The translations under genes and the position numbers were made by a program. A stretch of DNA of 64,000 nt from Pseudomonas parafulva. Its GTDB lineage: Bacteria; Pseudomonadota; Gammaproteobacteria; Pseudomonadales; Pseudomonadaceae. Shown in pieces: positions 39,288-50,757 of the stretch (its first letter is position 1; the number at the start of each line of letters is the position of its first letter). The notes below the pieces were generated by a model. The model saw only the letters and a program-made list of their open reading frames with translations, was not told the origin of the DNA and made no database searches. The stretch is from contig NZ_CP019952.1 in the NCBI RefSeq assembly GCF_002021815.1, positions 589,001 through 653,000 on the forward strand, given 5' to 3'.

Positions 39288-40598
39288 CTACCGTAGGCTC
39301 TCCAGGAGCTTGTGCGTCGGATAGCCATCGGCTGGCCAGCCCAGGCCCTGCTGGGCATTACGGATGGCCTTGCGGGTGTTGGCGCCAATGATCCCATCGG
39401 CGTTGCCCGCCTCAAAGCCCTTGGCATTGAGCAAGTTCTGCAACTCCATGCGCTCGCTACGGCTCAGGGGGGTGTCGTCCTTGGGCCAGCTGCCAGCGAT
39501 GAAGCCCCAGCCGGTGAAGCGATCGCTCAGCAGGCTGACGGCCAGCGCGTAAGCCGATGAGTTATTGTATTTAAGGATGGCGCGGAAATTGTCGAGAACC
39601 AGGAATGCCGGGCCTCGCGCGCCAGCGGGCAGCAACAGGGCGGCTGGCAGCTCATTGCTACCGGCTGGCAACTGCGTACCAGCAGGCAGTGTCAGGCCCA
39701 TGGCCAGCCATTCGGCGATCGGCTTGCGCGAGGTCCCGTCAGCTTGCCAATAATCGAAGCCTGCCGGTACCTGCACCTCGAACCCCCAAGGTTGGCCACG
39801 CTTCCAGCCTGAGCTTTGAAGGTAGTGTGCAGTGGAGGCCAAGGCATCGGGCGTGCTGTTCCAGATATCGCGGCGGCCATCGCCGTCGAAATCCACGGCA
39901 TGGGTGTTGTAGGTGGTCGGGATGAATTGGGTCTGGCCCATGGCGCCGGCCCAGGAGCCGCGCATCGCATCAGGCTGAATATCACCGTGCTGGATGATCT
40001 GCAGGGCGGCAATCAGCTGGTCTTGGGCAAACTGTGGGCGTCGTCCTTCGTAGGCCAGAGTGGCCAGGGAGCGGATCACTGACTTGCTGCCCTGGAACTG
40101 GCCGAAGTTGCTTTCCATGCCCCATACCGCGACCAGGATCTGGCGATCAACGCCGTAGCGCTGTTCCAGGCGGGTCAGCAGCTCGGCGTTCTGCTCCAGC
40201 AGCCTTTTGCCGTTGCGTACGCGTACGGGGGATAAGGCACCTTCCAGGTATTCCCAGACTGGCCGGGTGAACTCTGGCTGGCTTCGGTCAGCCTTGATCA
40301 CGTCCATGTCCGGCGTGACGCCGAGAAACGCCTTGTCGAAAATTTCCGGGGCAATGCCCGCTTGTAGGGCCTGCTGGCGGAAACCTGCTTGCCACTGGGC
40401 AAAGGTTTGGGACGGCTGGATATCTGGGTTGCTGTCTGGCGCCTTGCCAGGTGCATTCACGACAGGTGCCGGCTGCGCCTGGGCGAGGGGCAATGCATCG
40501 GCTGCCGTGGGTTTTTCCGCACAGGCAACGAGCAGGATGAAGCTGGAGGCCGCAACGAGCTGGCGGGTTTCCCAACGAGGAAAAAGACGGTAGAGCAT
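39288..40598 (-). CDS. MltB-family lytic murein transglycosylase, lipoprotein
   Basis: 436 residues. Lipobox LLVACAEK near residue 26, then the MltB-type catalytic domain (VAVWGMESNFGQFQGSKSVI; GAMGQTQFIPTTYNTHAVDF) and a C-terminal peptidoglycan-binding domain (ERMELQNLLNAKGFEAGNAD; GANTRKAIR). Second MltB-type enzyme in the window, distinguished by its extra binding domain; resembles one of the SltB paralogues of P. aeruginosa. Confidence 0.92.
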   Translation of the reverse strand: MLYRLFPRWETRQLVAASSFILLVACAEKPTAADALPLAQAQPAPVVNAPGKAPDSNPDIQPSQTFAQWQAGFRQQALQAGIAPEIFDKAFLGVTPDMDVIKADRSQPEFTRPVWEYLEGALSPVRVRNGKRLLEQNAELLTRLEQRYGVDRQILVAVWGMESNFGQFQGSKSVIRSLATLAYEGRRPQFAQDQLIAALQIIQHGDIQPDAMRGSWAGAMGQTQFIPTTYNTHAVDFDGDGRRDIWNSTPDALASTAHYLQSSGWKRGQPWGFEVQVPAGFDYWQADGTSRKPIAEWLAMGLTLPAGTQLPAGSNELPAALLLPAGARGPAFLVLDNFRAILKYNNSSAYALAVSLLSDRFTGWGFIAGSWPKDDTPLSRSERMELQNLLNAKGFEAGNADGIIGANTRKAIRNAQQGLGWPADGYPTHKLLESLR

Positions 40599-40658
40599 GC
40601 ACAGGTCCAGGTCTGCAGGTCAGGTGATGACCATATCATGCCTGCGCTACGGATGCCT

Positions 40659-40823
40659 TCATGCCGCCAAAAAGTAAGAAGCCTCCCAATCTCTCGATTG
40701 GAAGGCTTCGCGGCGGTAGCTGCCCTTGCCTTTCTCCGGCCGTTCCCGACGGCAACGGAACAGGGGCTGGGCGACGATGGACTTGGCCTTGTTATGGCCT
40801 TGCTTGGTTGGTTTTTTGCTCAT
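40659..40823 (-). CDS. arfA: alternative ribosome-rescue factor A
   Basis: 54-codon gene on the minus strand. The product begins MSKKPTKQGHNKAKSIVAQP and continues LFRCRRERPEKGKGSYRR, the ArfA signature. ArfA recruits release factor 2 to ribosomes stalled on messages without a stop codon when tmRNA is short. A hairpin inside the last 20 codons, followed by a T-rich stretch, would yield a message without a stop, as known for arfA in other bacteria. Its message is thus a tmRNA target, and active ArfA appears only when tmRNA fails. Confidence 0.9.
   Translation of the reverse strand: MSKKPTKQGHNKAKSIVAQPLFRCRRERPEKGKGSYRREAFQSRDWEASYFLAA
40669..40709 (-). terminator. hairpin with T-run inside the arfA coding sequence
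   Basis: On the plus strand GAAGCCTCCCAATC (40678-40691) faces GATTGGAAGGCTTC (40696-40709) around a TCTC loop; in RNA this is a 14-pair stem with one G-U pair and a GAGA tetraloop. On the minus strand TTACTTTTT follows. It lies before the arfA stop codon, so termination or RNase III cleavage here would give a nonstop message. Confidence 0.85.
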
Positions 40824-40983
40824 GAAAGTGGTTCCTGCGTTGGGACAGTGCGGGCTGCACTGTGCAGGCTTGGCCGTGGGCAGGCCAATTGATTGTTTAT
40901 ATGGTCGTGAGTGTCATCCAGGCCTCATGAGGCGGCTTGCCGGCCATGGCCAACAAGCGCGGGCTCTATAGGCAGGGCTTCGA

Positions 40984-42021
40984 CTATTGGGCAGGCAGCG
41001 CTAGGCGCTGGCCGGCCATCAGTAGCACCAGGCGCGCCAGGCCTGTCCAGGGAGAACCTTGCGCCTGGCCCTTGATCTGGGCGTCGATACGCTGGGCGTC
41101 CTGCAGCAGCTGCGACCAGCGCTGGGCGGGTAACCGCTGCAGGGCCTTGCTGACCAAGGGGCGGCGTTTGTCCCAGATGGGTGGGCGTGCCTGGCTGAAG
41201 GCCTTGTCCAGGGGAACGCCCTGGCTGAACTGCTGGGCCAGGCCCGCCAGTTGCCGCAGTTCACGGGCCAGGGCCCAGAGGATCACCGGGGGCTCCACGC
41301 CTTCGCCGCGCAGGCCTTCGAGCATGCGCAAGGCATGGGCGGCTTCACCCTTGAGAATGGCGTCGACCAGCCCGAAGACATCGAAGCGCGCGCTGTCCGC
41401 CACCGCGGCCTGGACCGTTTCCAGGGTGATGACGTTGCCCTCGGCCAGCAGCTTGAGCTTTTCGATTTCCTGCGCGGCCGCGAGCAAGTTGCCCTCCACG
41501 CGCGCAGCAATCAGGTCCACGGCGTCACGCTGGGCACTCAGGCCTGCCTGTTGCAACCGCTGATTGATCCATTGGGGCAACTGATGCGCGTCCACGGGCC
41601 ATATCTGGATGAACTGGCAATGATCACCCTCGACCAGTGCCTTGCCCCATTTGGTCTTCTGCGCGCTGGCATCGAGCTTTGGCAAGCTGATCAGCAGCAG
41701 CGTGTCTTCGGCAGGGCGGGCGCAGTATTCCAGCAATGCGGCAGCGCCCTTTTCACCCGGCTTGCCCGAGGGCAGGCGCAGTTCCAGCAGGCGTCGCTGG
41801 GCGAAAAGCGACAGGCTCGCACCTGCTTGCAGCAGGGTGCCCCAATCGAAGTTGGCATCGGCACTGAACACCTGGCGCTCGTCGAAACCTTGCTGGCGGG
41901 CGGCGCTGCGGATGGCGTCGGCCGCTTCCTGGCACAGCAACGGGTCATCGCCGCTGACCACGTAGACGGGCGCGAGTGAGCCTTGCAGGTGTTTGGTGAG
42001 TTGAGCGGGGGCGAGTTTCAT
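40984..42021 (-). CDS. holA: DNA polymerase III delta subunit
   Basis: 345 residues, the clamp-loader wrench that opens the sliding clamp. N-terminal MKLAPAQLTKHLQ and LAPVYVVSGDDPLLCQEAAD are typical. The start at 42021 is based on these; the frame continues upstream without homology. Last gene of the leuS-lptE-holA block. Confidence 0.95.
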   Translation of the reverse strand: MKLAPAQLTKHLQGSLAPVYVVSGDDPLLCQEAADAIRSAARQQGFDERQVFSADANFDWGTLLQAGASLSLFAQRRLLELRLPSGKPGEKGAAALLEYCARPAEDTLLLISLPKLDASAQKTKWGKALVEGDHCQFIQIWPVDAHQLPQWINQRLQQAGLSAQRDAVDLIAARVEGNLLAAAQEIEKLKLLAEGNVITLETVQAAVADSARFDVFGLVDAILKGEAAHALRMLEGLRGEGVEPPVILWALARELRQLAGLAQQFSQGVPLDKAFSQARPPIWDKRRPLVSKALQRLPAQRWSQLLQDAQRIDAQIKGQAQGSPWTGLARLVLLMAGQRLALPAQ

Positions 42022-42061
42022 GGCATCGGGGGCAGGGCGCCAGACAGCGCCCTGCACGGGC

Positions 42062-42667
42062 TCAGTTGCCCGGCACTTCCAGCGGCGATTGCTGCGGTGT
42101 CTCGGCCTGCTGGCGACGCGCGGCTTCCAGCGCATCCGCTTCGGCCTTGGCACGCTCATCGGCCTTGCGCTGCAATTCATCGAGCTGGGCAGGGGTGAGG
42201 TTTTGCAGGCGCACGACCATGGCATTGACCAGGTCGCGGCGCATCTCGTCACGGGCGCGTTTGGCATCCTGCTCGGAACCGGTGATGTTCGAGGCGTCAC
42301 GCACATAGACCTTGCGCACTTCGACCTTGTCGCTGGTCAGCTCCAGGTTGTTCAGGCCATGGATGCTGTAGTCCAGCTCGGTGGTGAGCTCGAATTCCGC
42401 CGTGCGGTTGCCGCTGTTGTAGGTAACGGCGCGCTGGCGCTCCTGTTCGTTGGTCAGCACCAGGCGGTACGGTGCGCCTGCGTGGACGTTCACGCCGCTG
42501 CGCTCGAGCACTTCGCGCAGTTGAATCACGGTCGGGCCGTAAGCGTTGCGCGCGCTGACGTCCATCTCCTTGACGCTCATTTCGCTGGTGCCCGTGCCGC
42601 GCAGTTGGAACCCGCAGGCGCTGAGCATGACCGCCAGGCCAACTACCAGCAGATTGCGTTTGATCAT
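42062..42667 (-). CDS. lptE: LPS-assembly lipoprotein LptE
   Basis: 201 residues. Signal peptide with lipobox MLSACGFQLRG (Cys about 18), then the LptE domain. It plugs the LptD barrel that places lipopolysaccharide in the outer membrane. The tail is Ala/Glu-rich (ERAKAEADALEAARRQQ). Placed 61 bases downstream of leuS, as is usual. Confidence 0.95.
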   Translation of the reverse strand: MIKRNLLVVGLAVMLSACGFQLRGTGTSEMSVKEMDVSARNAYGPTVIQLREVLERSGVNVHAGAPYRLVLTNEQERQRAVTYNSGNRTAEFELTTELDYSIHGLNNLELTSDKVEVRKVYVRDASNITGSEQDAKRARDEMRRDLVNAMVVRLQNLTPAQLDELQRKADERAKAEADALEAARRQQAETPQQSPLEVPGN

Positions 42668-42693
42668 GTTGTTGCTCCCTCGTGAGCCTGTTC

Positions 42694-42722
42694 CGCCCGT
42701 GCGCAGAGCCTGCGAACGGGCG
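42694..42722. repeat. hairpin between leuS and lptE
   Basis: CGCCCGT (42694-42700) and CGCAG (42702-42706) pair with CTGCG (42710-42714) and ACGGGCG (42716-42722), one mismatch and an AGC loop. No T-run follows on either strand. It may attenuate or protect the leuS-lptE message. Confidence 0.6.
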
Positions 42723-42728
42723 TTGCCA

Positions 42729-45404
<2,676 letters not shown>

Positions 45405-45559
45405 TCATCGGGAGTGAACGCCGTAGCATACAGCAGCGCCGCGCATCGTGGGAAACGTTCGTTGCGAATGGCCGCTGGTCGCAGCGTCGGGCTGCTTTTC
45501 GCAACGACGCTAAGCTCTCGGGTGGGGGAGATAATCGTTATCTTCAATGAGGTGAACGA

Positions 45560-45874
45560 ATGGGAGAGTCGCAGCTACCTGCAGGAAAACCAGAACTCTA
45601 TGAGCGCCTGATCGATAGGCTCGGGCTTGCCCTGGATACAGCCAGAACGTCCATGCGGCTTCGGGACGAGGCGCCAGCCGAGTTGGAGTTGCGTGGTTTG
45701 AGCCGCGCCGAGTTCGAGGTGATCAAAACTTATCTGGATACCTTCCAGAAACGCGCCGACGAGGCTGCAAACCTCAGGCCGCAAGCTGAACCTGCGTCGG
45801 CCAGGATCATCTGGCTCAAGGACATCAAGCGCACAGTGCGCACGCCACGCCCACGCAAGGCCTCCCGCCGCTAG
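45560..45874 (+). CDS. small basic-tailed protein of unknown function
   Basis: 104 residues, not recognised with a known name. N-terminal half is acidic and helical (ERLIDRLGLALDTARTSMRL), with EVIKTYLDTFQK after it; the last 15 residues are Arg/Lys/Pro-rich (RTVRTPRPRKASRR), which could bind nucleic acid. No signal peptide or membrane segment. Divergent from leuS. Its coding quality is supported by good codon pattern and a GAGGTG-type site before the ATG at 45560. Confidence 0.7.
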   Translation: MGESQLPAGKPELYERLIDRLGLALDTARTSMRLRDEAPAELELRGLSRAEFEVIKTYLDTFQKRADEAANLRPQAEPASARIIWLKDIKRTVRTPRPRKASRR

Positions 45875-45965
45875 GGGTTTGCGCGGCGCTTTTCAAGGGT
45901 TTGCACAGTAATCCGACCTTGATCGACGCCGGCCATGTTGTTGGCCGGCGCCGATGCTTTTAGTC

Positions 45966-45990
45966 TGCACACCTTCGAAGGAGGTGTGCA
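45966..45990 (+). promoter_or_regulatory. hairpin that covers the ribosome-binding site of the YdcF-like gene
   Basis: TGCACACC (45966-45973) pairs perfectly with GGTGTGCA (45983-45990) around a nine-base loop. The GAAGGAGGT site (45977-45985) lies in the loop and right arm, and the stem ends on the first base of the ATG at 45990. In this folded state the site would be partly blocked. Confidence 0.7.
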
Positions 45991-46751
45991 TGCCCATCCG
46001 GTATTTCATCAAACAGTGGTTGTTACCCCCAGGCGTGCTGTTTCTCCTGCTGCTTTCAGCCTGGTGGCTGCGCAGGCGTCGCCCCCGGCTGGCCGCTGTG
46101 TGCTTTGTGGCAGGGCTAGGCGGGCTGTGGATGACCAGCTTGCCGGTGGCCGTTCAGTACCTGGCAAGAGCCCTGGAGACGGAGCCTGCGCTAGCCGGGC
46201 AGGACTGGGCTGGCCTCAAGCAGCGGGCCGATGCCATCGTCGTGCTGGGCGCAGGGCGTGAACGGGGCGACCCTGCCTGGGCGGGTGTCGACCAGCCGAC
46301 GCCCACGGCCTTGGAGCGGCTGCGCTTTGCCGCTCGCCTGGCCAAGGCGTCCGGGCTACCGGTGCTGACCAGCGGCGGGCTGCACTACGGCACACCACCC
46401 AGCGAGGCGCGGCTGATGGCCGACAGCCTGCATGACGACTTCGGCATTGAGGTGAAGTGGTTGGAGCAGGCGAGCCGCACCACCTGGGAAAATGCCCAGC
46501 ACTCGGCGAGTGTGCTTGAGCCGTTGGGGATACGCCGCGTCGTGGTGGTGACCCAGGCCTGGCACATGCAGCGCTCACGCTGGAGCTTCGAGCAGGCAGG
46601 TTTCGAAGTGGTACCCGCGCCAGTCGGCTTCCTCGGCCGTGATCCGGCGCGGCCATTCGCAGGTTGGCTGCCGGAAAGCCGGGCCATGTGGCAGAGCGGG
46701 CAGTTGCTCAATGAGGTGGCTGGGCTGGTGGGGTATCGGTTGTTCTACTGA
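45990..46751 (+). CDS. YdcF-like (DUF218) membrane protein
   Basis: 253 residues. Two N-terminal membrane helices (QWLLPPGVLFLLLLSAWWL and AAVCFVAGLGGLWMTSL) precede a DUF218 domain (ADAIVVLGAGRERG; LPVLTSGGL; EQASRTTWENAQHSA; VVTQAWHMQRSRWSFEQAG). The family (ElyC/SanA/YdcF) is linked to envelope integrity and polyisoprenoid carrier use. A near-perfect AAGGAGGT site precedes the ATG at 45990; a GC hairpin lies further upstream (CGCCGGCC 45927-45934 with GGCCGGCG 45943-45950). Confidence 0.9.
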   Translation: MPIRYFIKQWLLPPGVLFLLLLSAWWLRRRRPRLAAVCFVAGLGGLWMTSLPVAVQYLARALETEPALAGQDWAGLKQRADAIVVLGAGRERGDPAWAGVDQPTPTALERLRFAARLAKASGLPVLTSGGLHYGTPPSEARLMADSLHDDFGIEVKWLEQASRTTWENAQHSASVLEPLGIRRVVVVTQAWHMQRSRWSFEQAGFEVVPAPVGFLGRDPARPFAGWLPESRAMWQSGQLLNEVAGLVGYRLFY

Positions 46752-46796
46752 AAGGGCTGAGCAACAGCCCCGTGGAACGTCAACTTCAAAGCCCCG

Positions 46797-48314
46797 TCAC
46801 ACTGCCCTGGCCACACGCCCGGCCATCAACGCCCAGACCAGCAGCAACCCACAAACGATTGCAAGCGGCCAGGAACGCCATTGCAGATAAGGCGTCAGCT
46901 GCTGCATCGGCACCACCTCGCCGTACATCACTGCCTGCTGGAACTGAGGCACTTGGGTCGTGATGCGCCCGAACGGGTCGATCAAGGCCGTCACGCCATT
47001 GTTGGTGGCCCGGATCATCCAGCGGCCGGCTTCAAGCGCACGCATCTGGGCCATCTGCAAGTGCTGCAGCGGGCCTATGGAAGTGCCGAACCAGGTGTCG
47101 TTGCTGATGGTCAGCAGCAAGTCGCTACGTGCCGCCAGGCCGGCGGCAAACTCGGGGTAGACCACCTCGTAGCAGATATAAGGCGCGATCTGATAACCCT
47201 TGGCCTGGAGCAGCGGTTGGTCCTCAGGGCCCCGGGCGAAATCCGACATGGGCAGGTTGAAGAACTCGATCAGCCCCCGCAGCATGTCCTGCAGCGGGAC
47301 ATATTCACCAAAGGGCACCAGCTTCTGCTTGAGGTAGGTGCCGTCGCCTTCGCCCGTGACGGTGATGCCGTTGAAGTAGCGACGCTGACGGTGCACCACC
47401 TCGCGAACCGGCACGCCGGTGATCAGGGCCGAATGCCGGTCTGCGGCGAAGCGCCCCATGATGTCGATATACCCTTGCGCCTGGTCCTTGAGCACAGGTA
47501 CCGCCGTTTCCGGCCAGATCAACAAGTCCGCAGGTTTTGAACTGAAGCTCAGATCGCGGTACAGGGCCAACTGGGCGTCGATATGCGCCGGGTCCCACTT
47601 CACGTCCTGTTCGACGTTGCCCTGAATGGCAGCGACCTTGAGTGGGTCGCCTGCCGGAGTAGTCCAGGCATGCCCTTTGAGTGCCAATCCTACCGCCCAG
47701 GGAGTGAGCAGCAGCACGCAGGCGATGGCAAGAAAGCCCGGACGGGTACGCAAACGGTTGAGGTTGCACAGCAGCGCAGCCGTCAGCGCCAACGCAAACG
47801 ACACCAGCCACACCCCGCCCAGAGGCGCCAGGCCGGCCAGCGGGCCGTCCAGCTGACTGTAGCCTGCGTACAACCACGGGAAGCCGGTGAGGAACCAGCC
47901 GCGAAACGCCTCTTGCGCCACCCACAGGGCAGCAAAGCCCAGGGCATCGGCAAGCGGCGCCTCGTTGCGCCGCAACCAGCGTGCCCACAACCAGGTGGGC
48001 AGCGCAAAGAACCAGGCCAAGGCCGCAAAGAACGCAACCAGCAGCGCGATGGCCAACAGCGGCGAGGCGCCGCCGTAGTTCGTCATGCTGACGTAGATCC
48101 ACCAGGTGCCGGCGCCGTAGAGGCCGAAGCCGAACCACCAGCCACGCCACAAGGCCTGGCGCGGGCTAAGCTCGCGCAGGCCCAGGTAGAGCAGGGCGAT
48201 GGACAGCAGCGCCAGTGGCCACAGATCGAATGGCGCCAGGGCCAGGAGGGTAGAAGCGCCGGCCGCCAGGGCCAGCAGGTTACCGGGCCAGCCGGGGCGG
48301 GTGATCCAGCGCAT
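46797..48314 (-). CDS. lnt: apolipoprotein N-acyltransferase
   Basis: 505 residues. Adds the third acyl chain to lipoproteins at the inner membrane. About six membrane helices, then a nitrilase-like domain with Glu (LIWPETAVPVL), Lys (TYLKQKLVPFGEYVP) and Cys (APYICYEVVYPE) of the catalytic triad. Begins eight bases after corC. Confidence 0.96.
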   Translation of the reverse strand: MRWITRPGWPGNLLALAAGASTLLALAPFDLWPLALLSIALLYLGLRELSPRQALWRGWWFGFGLYGAGTWWIYVSMTNYGGASPLLAIALLVAFFAALAWFFALPTWLWARWLRRNEAPLADALGFAALWVAQEAFRGWFLTGFPWLYAGYSQLDGPLAGLAPLGGVWLVSFALALTAALLCNLNRLRTRPGFLAIACVLLLTPWAVGLALKGHAWTTPAGDPLKVAAIQGNVEQDVKWDPAHIDAQLALYRDLSFSSKPADLLIWPETAVPVLKDQAQGYIDIMGRFAADRHSALITGVPVREVVHRQRRYFNGITVTGEGDGTYLKQKLVPFGEYVPLQDMLRGLIEFFNLPMSDFARGPEDQPLLQAKGYQIAPYICYEVVYPEFAAGLAARSDLLLTISNDTWFGTSIGPLQHLQMAQMRALEAGRWMIRATNNGVTALIDPFGRITTQVPQFQQAVMYGEVVPMQQLTPYLQWRSWPLAIVCGLLLVWALMAGRVARAV

Positions 48315-48322
48315 GTCGTTCC

Positions 48323-49162
48323 TTAACGGTTGATCGGGGTCAGGCGCAGCAGGTGTATCCGGCGGCTGTCGGCGTTGAGCACGCGGAATTTGTACGCGCC
48401 GATTTCGGTGGTTTCGTTGCGCTTGGGCAGATGGCCGAAGGCACTCATCACCAAACCGCCGACGGTGTCGAACTCATCGTCCGAAAACGCACTGTCGAAG
48501 GACTCGTTGAAGTGCTCGATCGGCGTCAGTGCCTTGACCAGGAAGTCGCCGTTGGGCAGCGGCTTGATGTAGCTGTCCTCTTCGACGTCGTGTTCGTCTT
48601 CGATATCGCCGACGATCTGTTCGAGCACATCCTCGATGGTCACCAGGCCAGCCACGCCGCCGTATTCATCGATGACGATGGCCATGTGGTTGTGGTTGGC
48701 GCGAAACTCGCGCAGCAGCACGTTCAGGCGCTTGGACTCGGGCACGAAAGTGGCCGGGCGCAGCAGCGTCTTGATGTCGAAGTTGTCGCCGTTCTCCTTG
48801 AGAATCAGCGGCAGCAGGTCCTTGGCGAGCAGGACACCGAGCACATCGTCATGGCTTTCGCCGATTACCGGGTAGCGCGAGTGCGCCGCGTCGATCACCG
48901 CCGGCAGGAACTCGCGAGGCGACTGACCGGCCTTGATGCTGTTCATCTGCGAGCGCGGCACCATGATGTCACGCACTTGAAGGTCCGCCACCTGGATGGC
49001 ACCTTCGACGATGGTCAGCGCCTCGCTGTCCAGCAGCTTGTTCTGATGTGCTTCGCGCAGCAGCTCCAGGAGCTCCTGGCGGTTTTTCGGCTCATGGGCA
49101 AAAGCCTGGGTCAGTTTACCCAGCCAGGACTTCTGCCCGTTGCTCGATCGATCTTCGCTCAT
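48323..49162 (-). CDS. corC: CorC-type CBS-domain protein
   Basis: 279 residues. Two CBS domains (VRDIMVPRSQMNSIKAGQ; HNHMAIVIDEYGGVAGLVTI) and a C-terminal CorC/HlyC domain (DEFDTVGGLVMSAFGHLPK). Linked to magnesium and cobalt efflux; the cytosolic form has no membrane domain. The start at 49162 (MSEDRSSNGQ) fits E. coli YbeX. Between lnt and ybeY, as usual. Confidence 0.94.
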   Translation of the reverse strand: MSEDRSSNGQKSWLGKLTQAFAHEPKNRQELLELLREAHQNKLLDSEALTIVEGAIQVADLQVRDIMVPRSQMNSIKAGQSPREFLPAVIDAAHSRYPVIGESHDDVLGVLLAKDLLPLILKENGDNFDIKTLLRPATFVPESKRLNVLLREFRANHNHMAIVIDEYGGVAGLVTIEDVLEQIVGDIEDEHDVEEDSYIKPLPNGDFLVKALTPIEHFNESFDSAFSDDEFDTVGGLVMSAFGHLPKRNETTEIGAYKFRVLNADSRRIHLLRLTPINR

Positions 49163-49187
49163 GGCGGTTCTCGTGATCCTTGGTCTA

Positions 49188-49661
49188 TCAGTGTGGGGTT
49201 GATTCGGTTTCGTCATCGGCGTATGGGTCCGGGTGACCCAGTTGCGCCAGCAATTCTCGTTCCAGGCTTTCCATCTCCTCGGCTTCCTCATCCTCGATGT
49301 GGTCGTAACCGAGCAGATGCAGGCAGCCGTGTATGACCAGGTGCGCCCAGTGCGCCGCCAGCGACTTGCCTTGCTCGGCCGCCTCGCGTTCGACCACCGC
49401 GACGCAGATCACCAGGTCGCCCAGCAAGGGGATGTCGAGCAATTCGTCTGGCACGTCGGCCGGGAAGGACAACACGTTGGTCGCATAGTCCTTGTGCCGA
49501 TACGTGTGATTAAGCTCGCGCGCTTCCGCTTCGTCCACAAGACGAATGGTCATCTCCGAGTCGGCCTTGCGTTGCTGCAAGGCCAGCTCGCACCAGCGGC
49601 GAAAGTCGGCATCGACCGGGGCGACAGCCTGTGTCGCCCGTTGTATGTCCAGTTCAAGCAT
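49188..49661 (-). CDS. ybeY: endoribonuclease YbeY
   Basis: 157-residue zinc endoribonuclease for 16S rRNA 3' end maturation. [15 protein letters not shown] holds the three zinc histidines; NVLSFP is also typical. It overlaps the end of phoH by eight bases. Confidence 0.96.
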   Translation of the reverse strand: MLELDIQRATQAVAPVDADFRRWCELALQQRKADSEMTIRLVDEAEARELNHTYRHKDYATNVLSFPADVPDELLDIPLLGDLVICVAVVEREAAEQGKSLAAHWAHLVIHGCLHLLGYDHIEDEEAEEMESLERELLAQLGHPDPYADDETESTPH

Positions 49662-50652
49662 TTTTGCCGGGCGCCTCGGGAGTGGCCTGGCGGGCTTCGA
49701 AGCGGTCATAGGCCTCTACGATGCGCTGCACCAAGGGGTGACGTACCACGTCCTTGGGCTGGAAGTGGGTGAAACTGATGCCCGGCACGTCCCGCAGCAC
49801 TTCGATCACATGCGCCAGGCCCGACTTGGTGCCCCGGGGCAGGTCGACCTGGGTGATGTCGCCGGTGATCACCGCCGTGGAGCCGAAGCCGATACGGGTG
49901 AGGAACATCTTCATCTGCTCGAGCGTGGTGTTCTGGCTTTCGTCGAGAATGATGAAGCTGTTGTTCAGGGTGCGACCGCGCATGTAGGCAAGCGGCGCAA
50001 TTTCGATGACCTGACGCTCGATCAGCTTGGCCACGTGCTCGAAGCCCAGCATTTCATAAAGGGCATCGTAGAGCGGGCGCAGATAAGGGTCGATCTTCTG
50101 TGCAAGGTCGCCAGGCAGGAACCCGAGCTTCTCGCCAGCTTCAACGGCCGGGCGCACCAGCAGGATGCGGCGAACCTGTTCACGTTCCAGTGCGTCGACA
50201 GCACACGCCACGGCCAGGTACGTCTTGCCGGTACCGGCCGGGCCGATGCCGAAGTTGATGTCGTTGGCCAGGATCTCCTTGACGTAGCGCTGCTGGTTGG
50301 CGCCCCGTGGTCGGATATTGCCCTTGCGTGTGCGCAGCGAGACGCTGACCTCGTTCACCGCCGGGTTGTCGATGTGCTCGACGGCCGATTCCTGAAGGTA
50401 CAGGTGCACGGTTTCCGGCGACAGCTCGGTGGCCTGGGTCTCGCGGTAGAGACGGCGCAGCAGTTGCTCGGCAGCATGGGTGGTCTTGGATTCGCCGATC
50501 AGTTCGAACTGATTGCCGCGGTTGCGGATCTCGATGGCAAGGCGTTGTTCGATCAAGCGCAGGTGCTCGTCGAACTGGCCACACAAGTTGGCGAAACGGT
50601 GGGCCTCGAAAGGTTCGAGGATGAAACGATGGGGTTCGATGGGTGCGTTCAA
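49654..50652 (-). CDS. PhoH-like ATPase
   Basis: 332 residues of the PhoH/YbeZ family. P-loop [15 protein letters not shown], Walker B region [20 protein letters not shown] and [11 protein letters not shown]. YbeZ interacts with YbeY in ribosome/RNA quality control. In most relatives miaB precedes it; here the preceding gene is instead a Sel1 protein 105 bases away. Confidence 0.94.
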   Translation of the reverse strand: MNAPIEPHRFILEPFEAHRFANLCGQFDEHLRLIEQRLAIEIRNRGNQFELIGESKTTHAAEQLLRRLYRETQATELSPETVHLYLQESAVEHIDNPAVNEVSVSLRTRKGNIRPRGANQQRYVKEILANDINFGIGPAGTGKTYLAVACAVDALEREQVRRILLVRPAVEAGEKLGFLPGDLAQKIDPYLRPLYDALYEMLGFEHVAKLIERQVIEIAPLAYMRGRTLNNSFIILDESQNTTLEQMKMFLTRIGFGSTAVITGDITQVDLPRGTKSGLAHVIEVLRDVPGISFTHFQPKDVVRHPLVQRIVEAYDRFEARQATPEAPGKNA

Positions 50653-50757
50653 GGTCGTTTTTAGCCGCCCGACGGCAATGAGTGTGAGCTCAAGAATAAC
50701 CCTTGAATGGCAGTGGCGAAAGTCCTGATGGGCTCAACGGCATTCTGCAAGCAAAGC

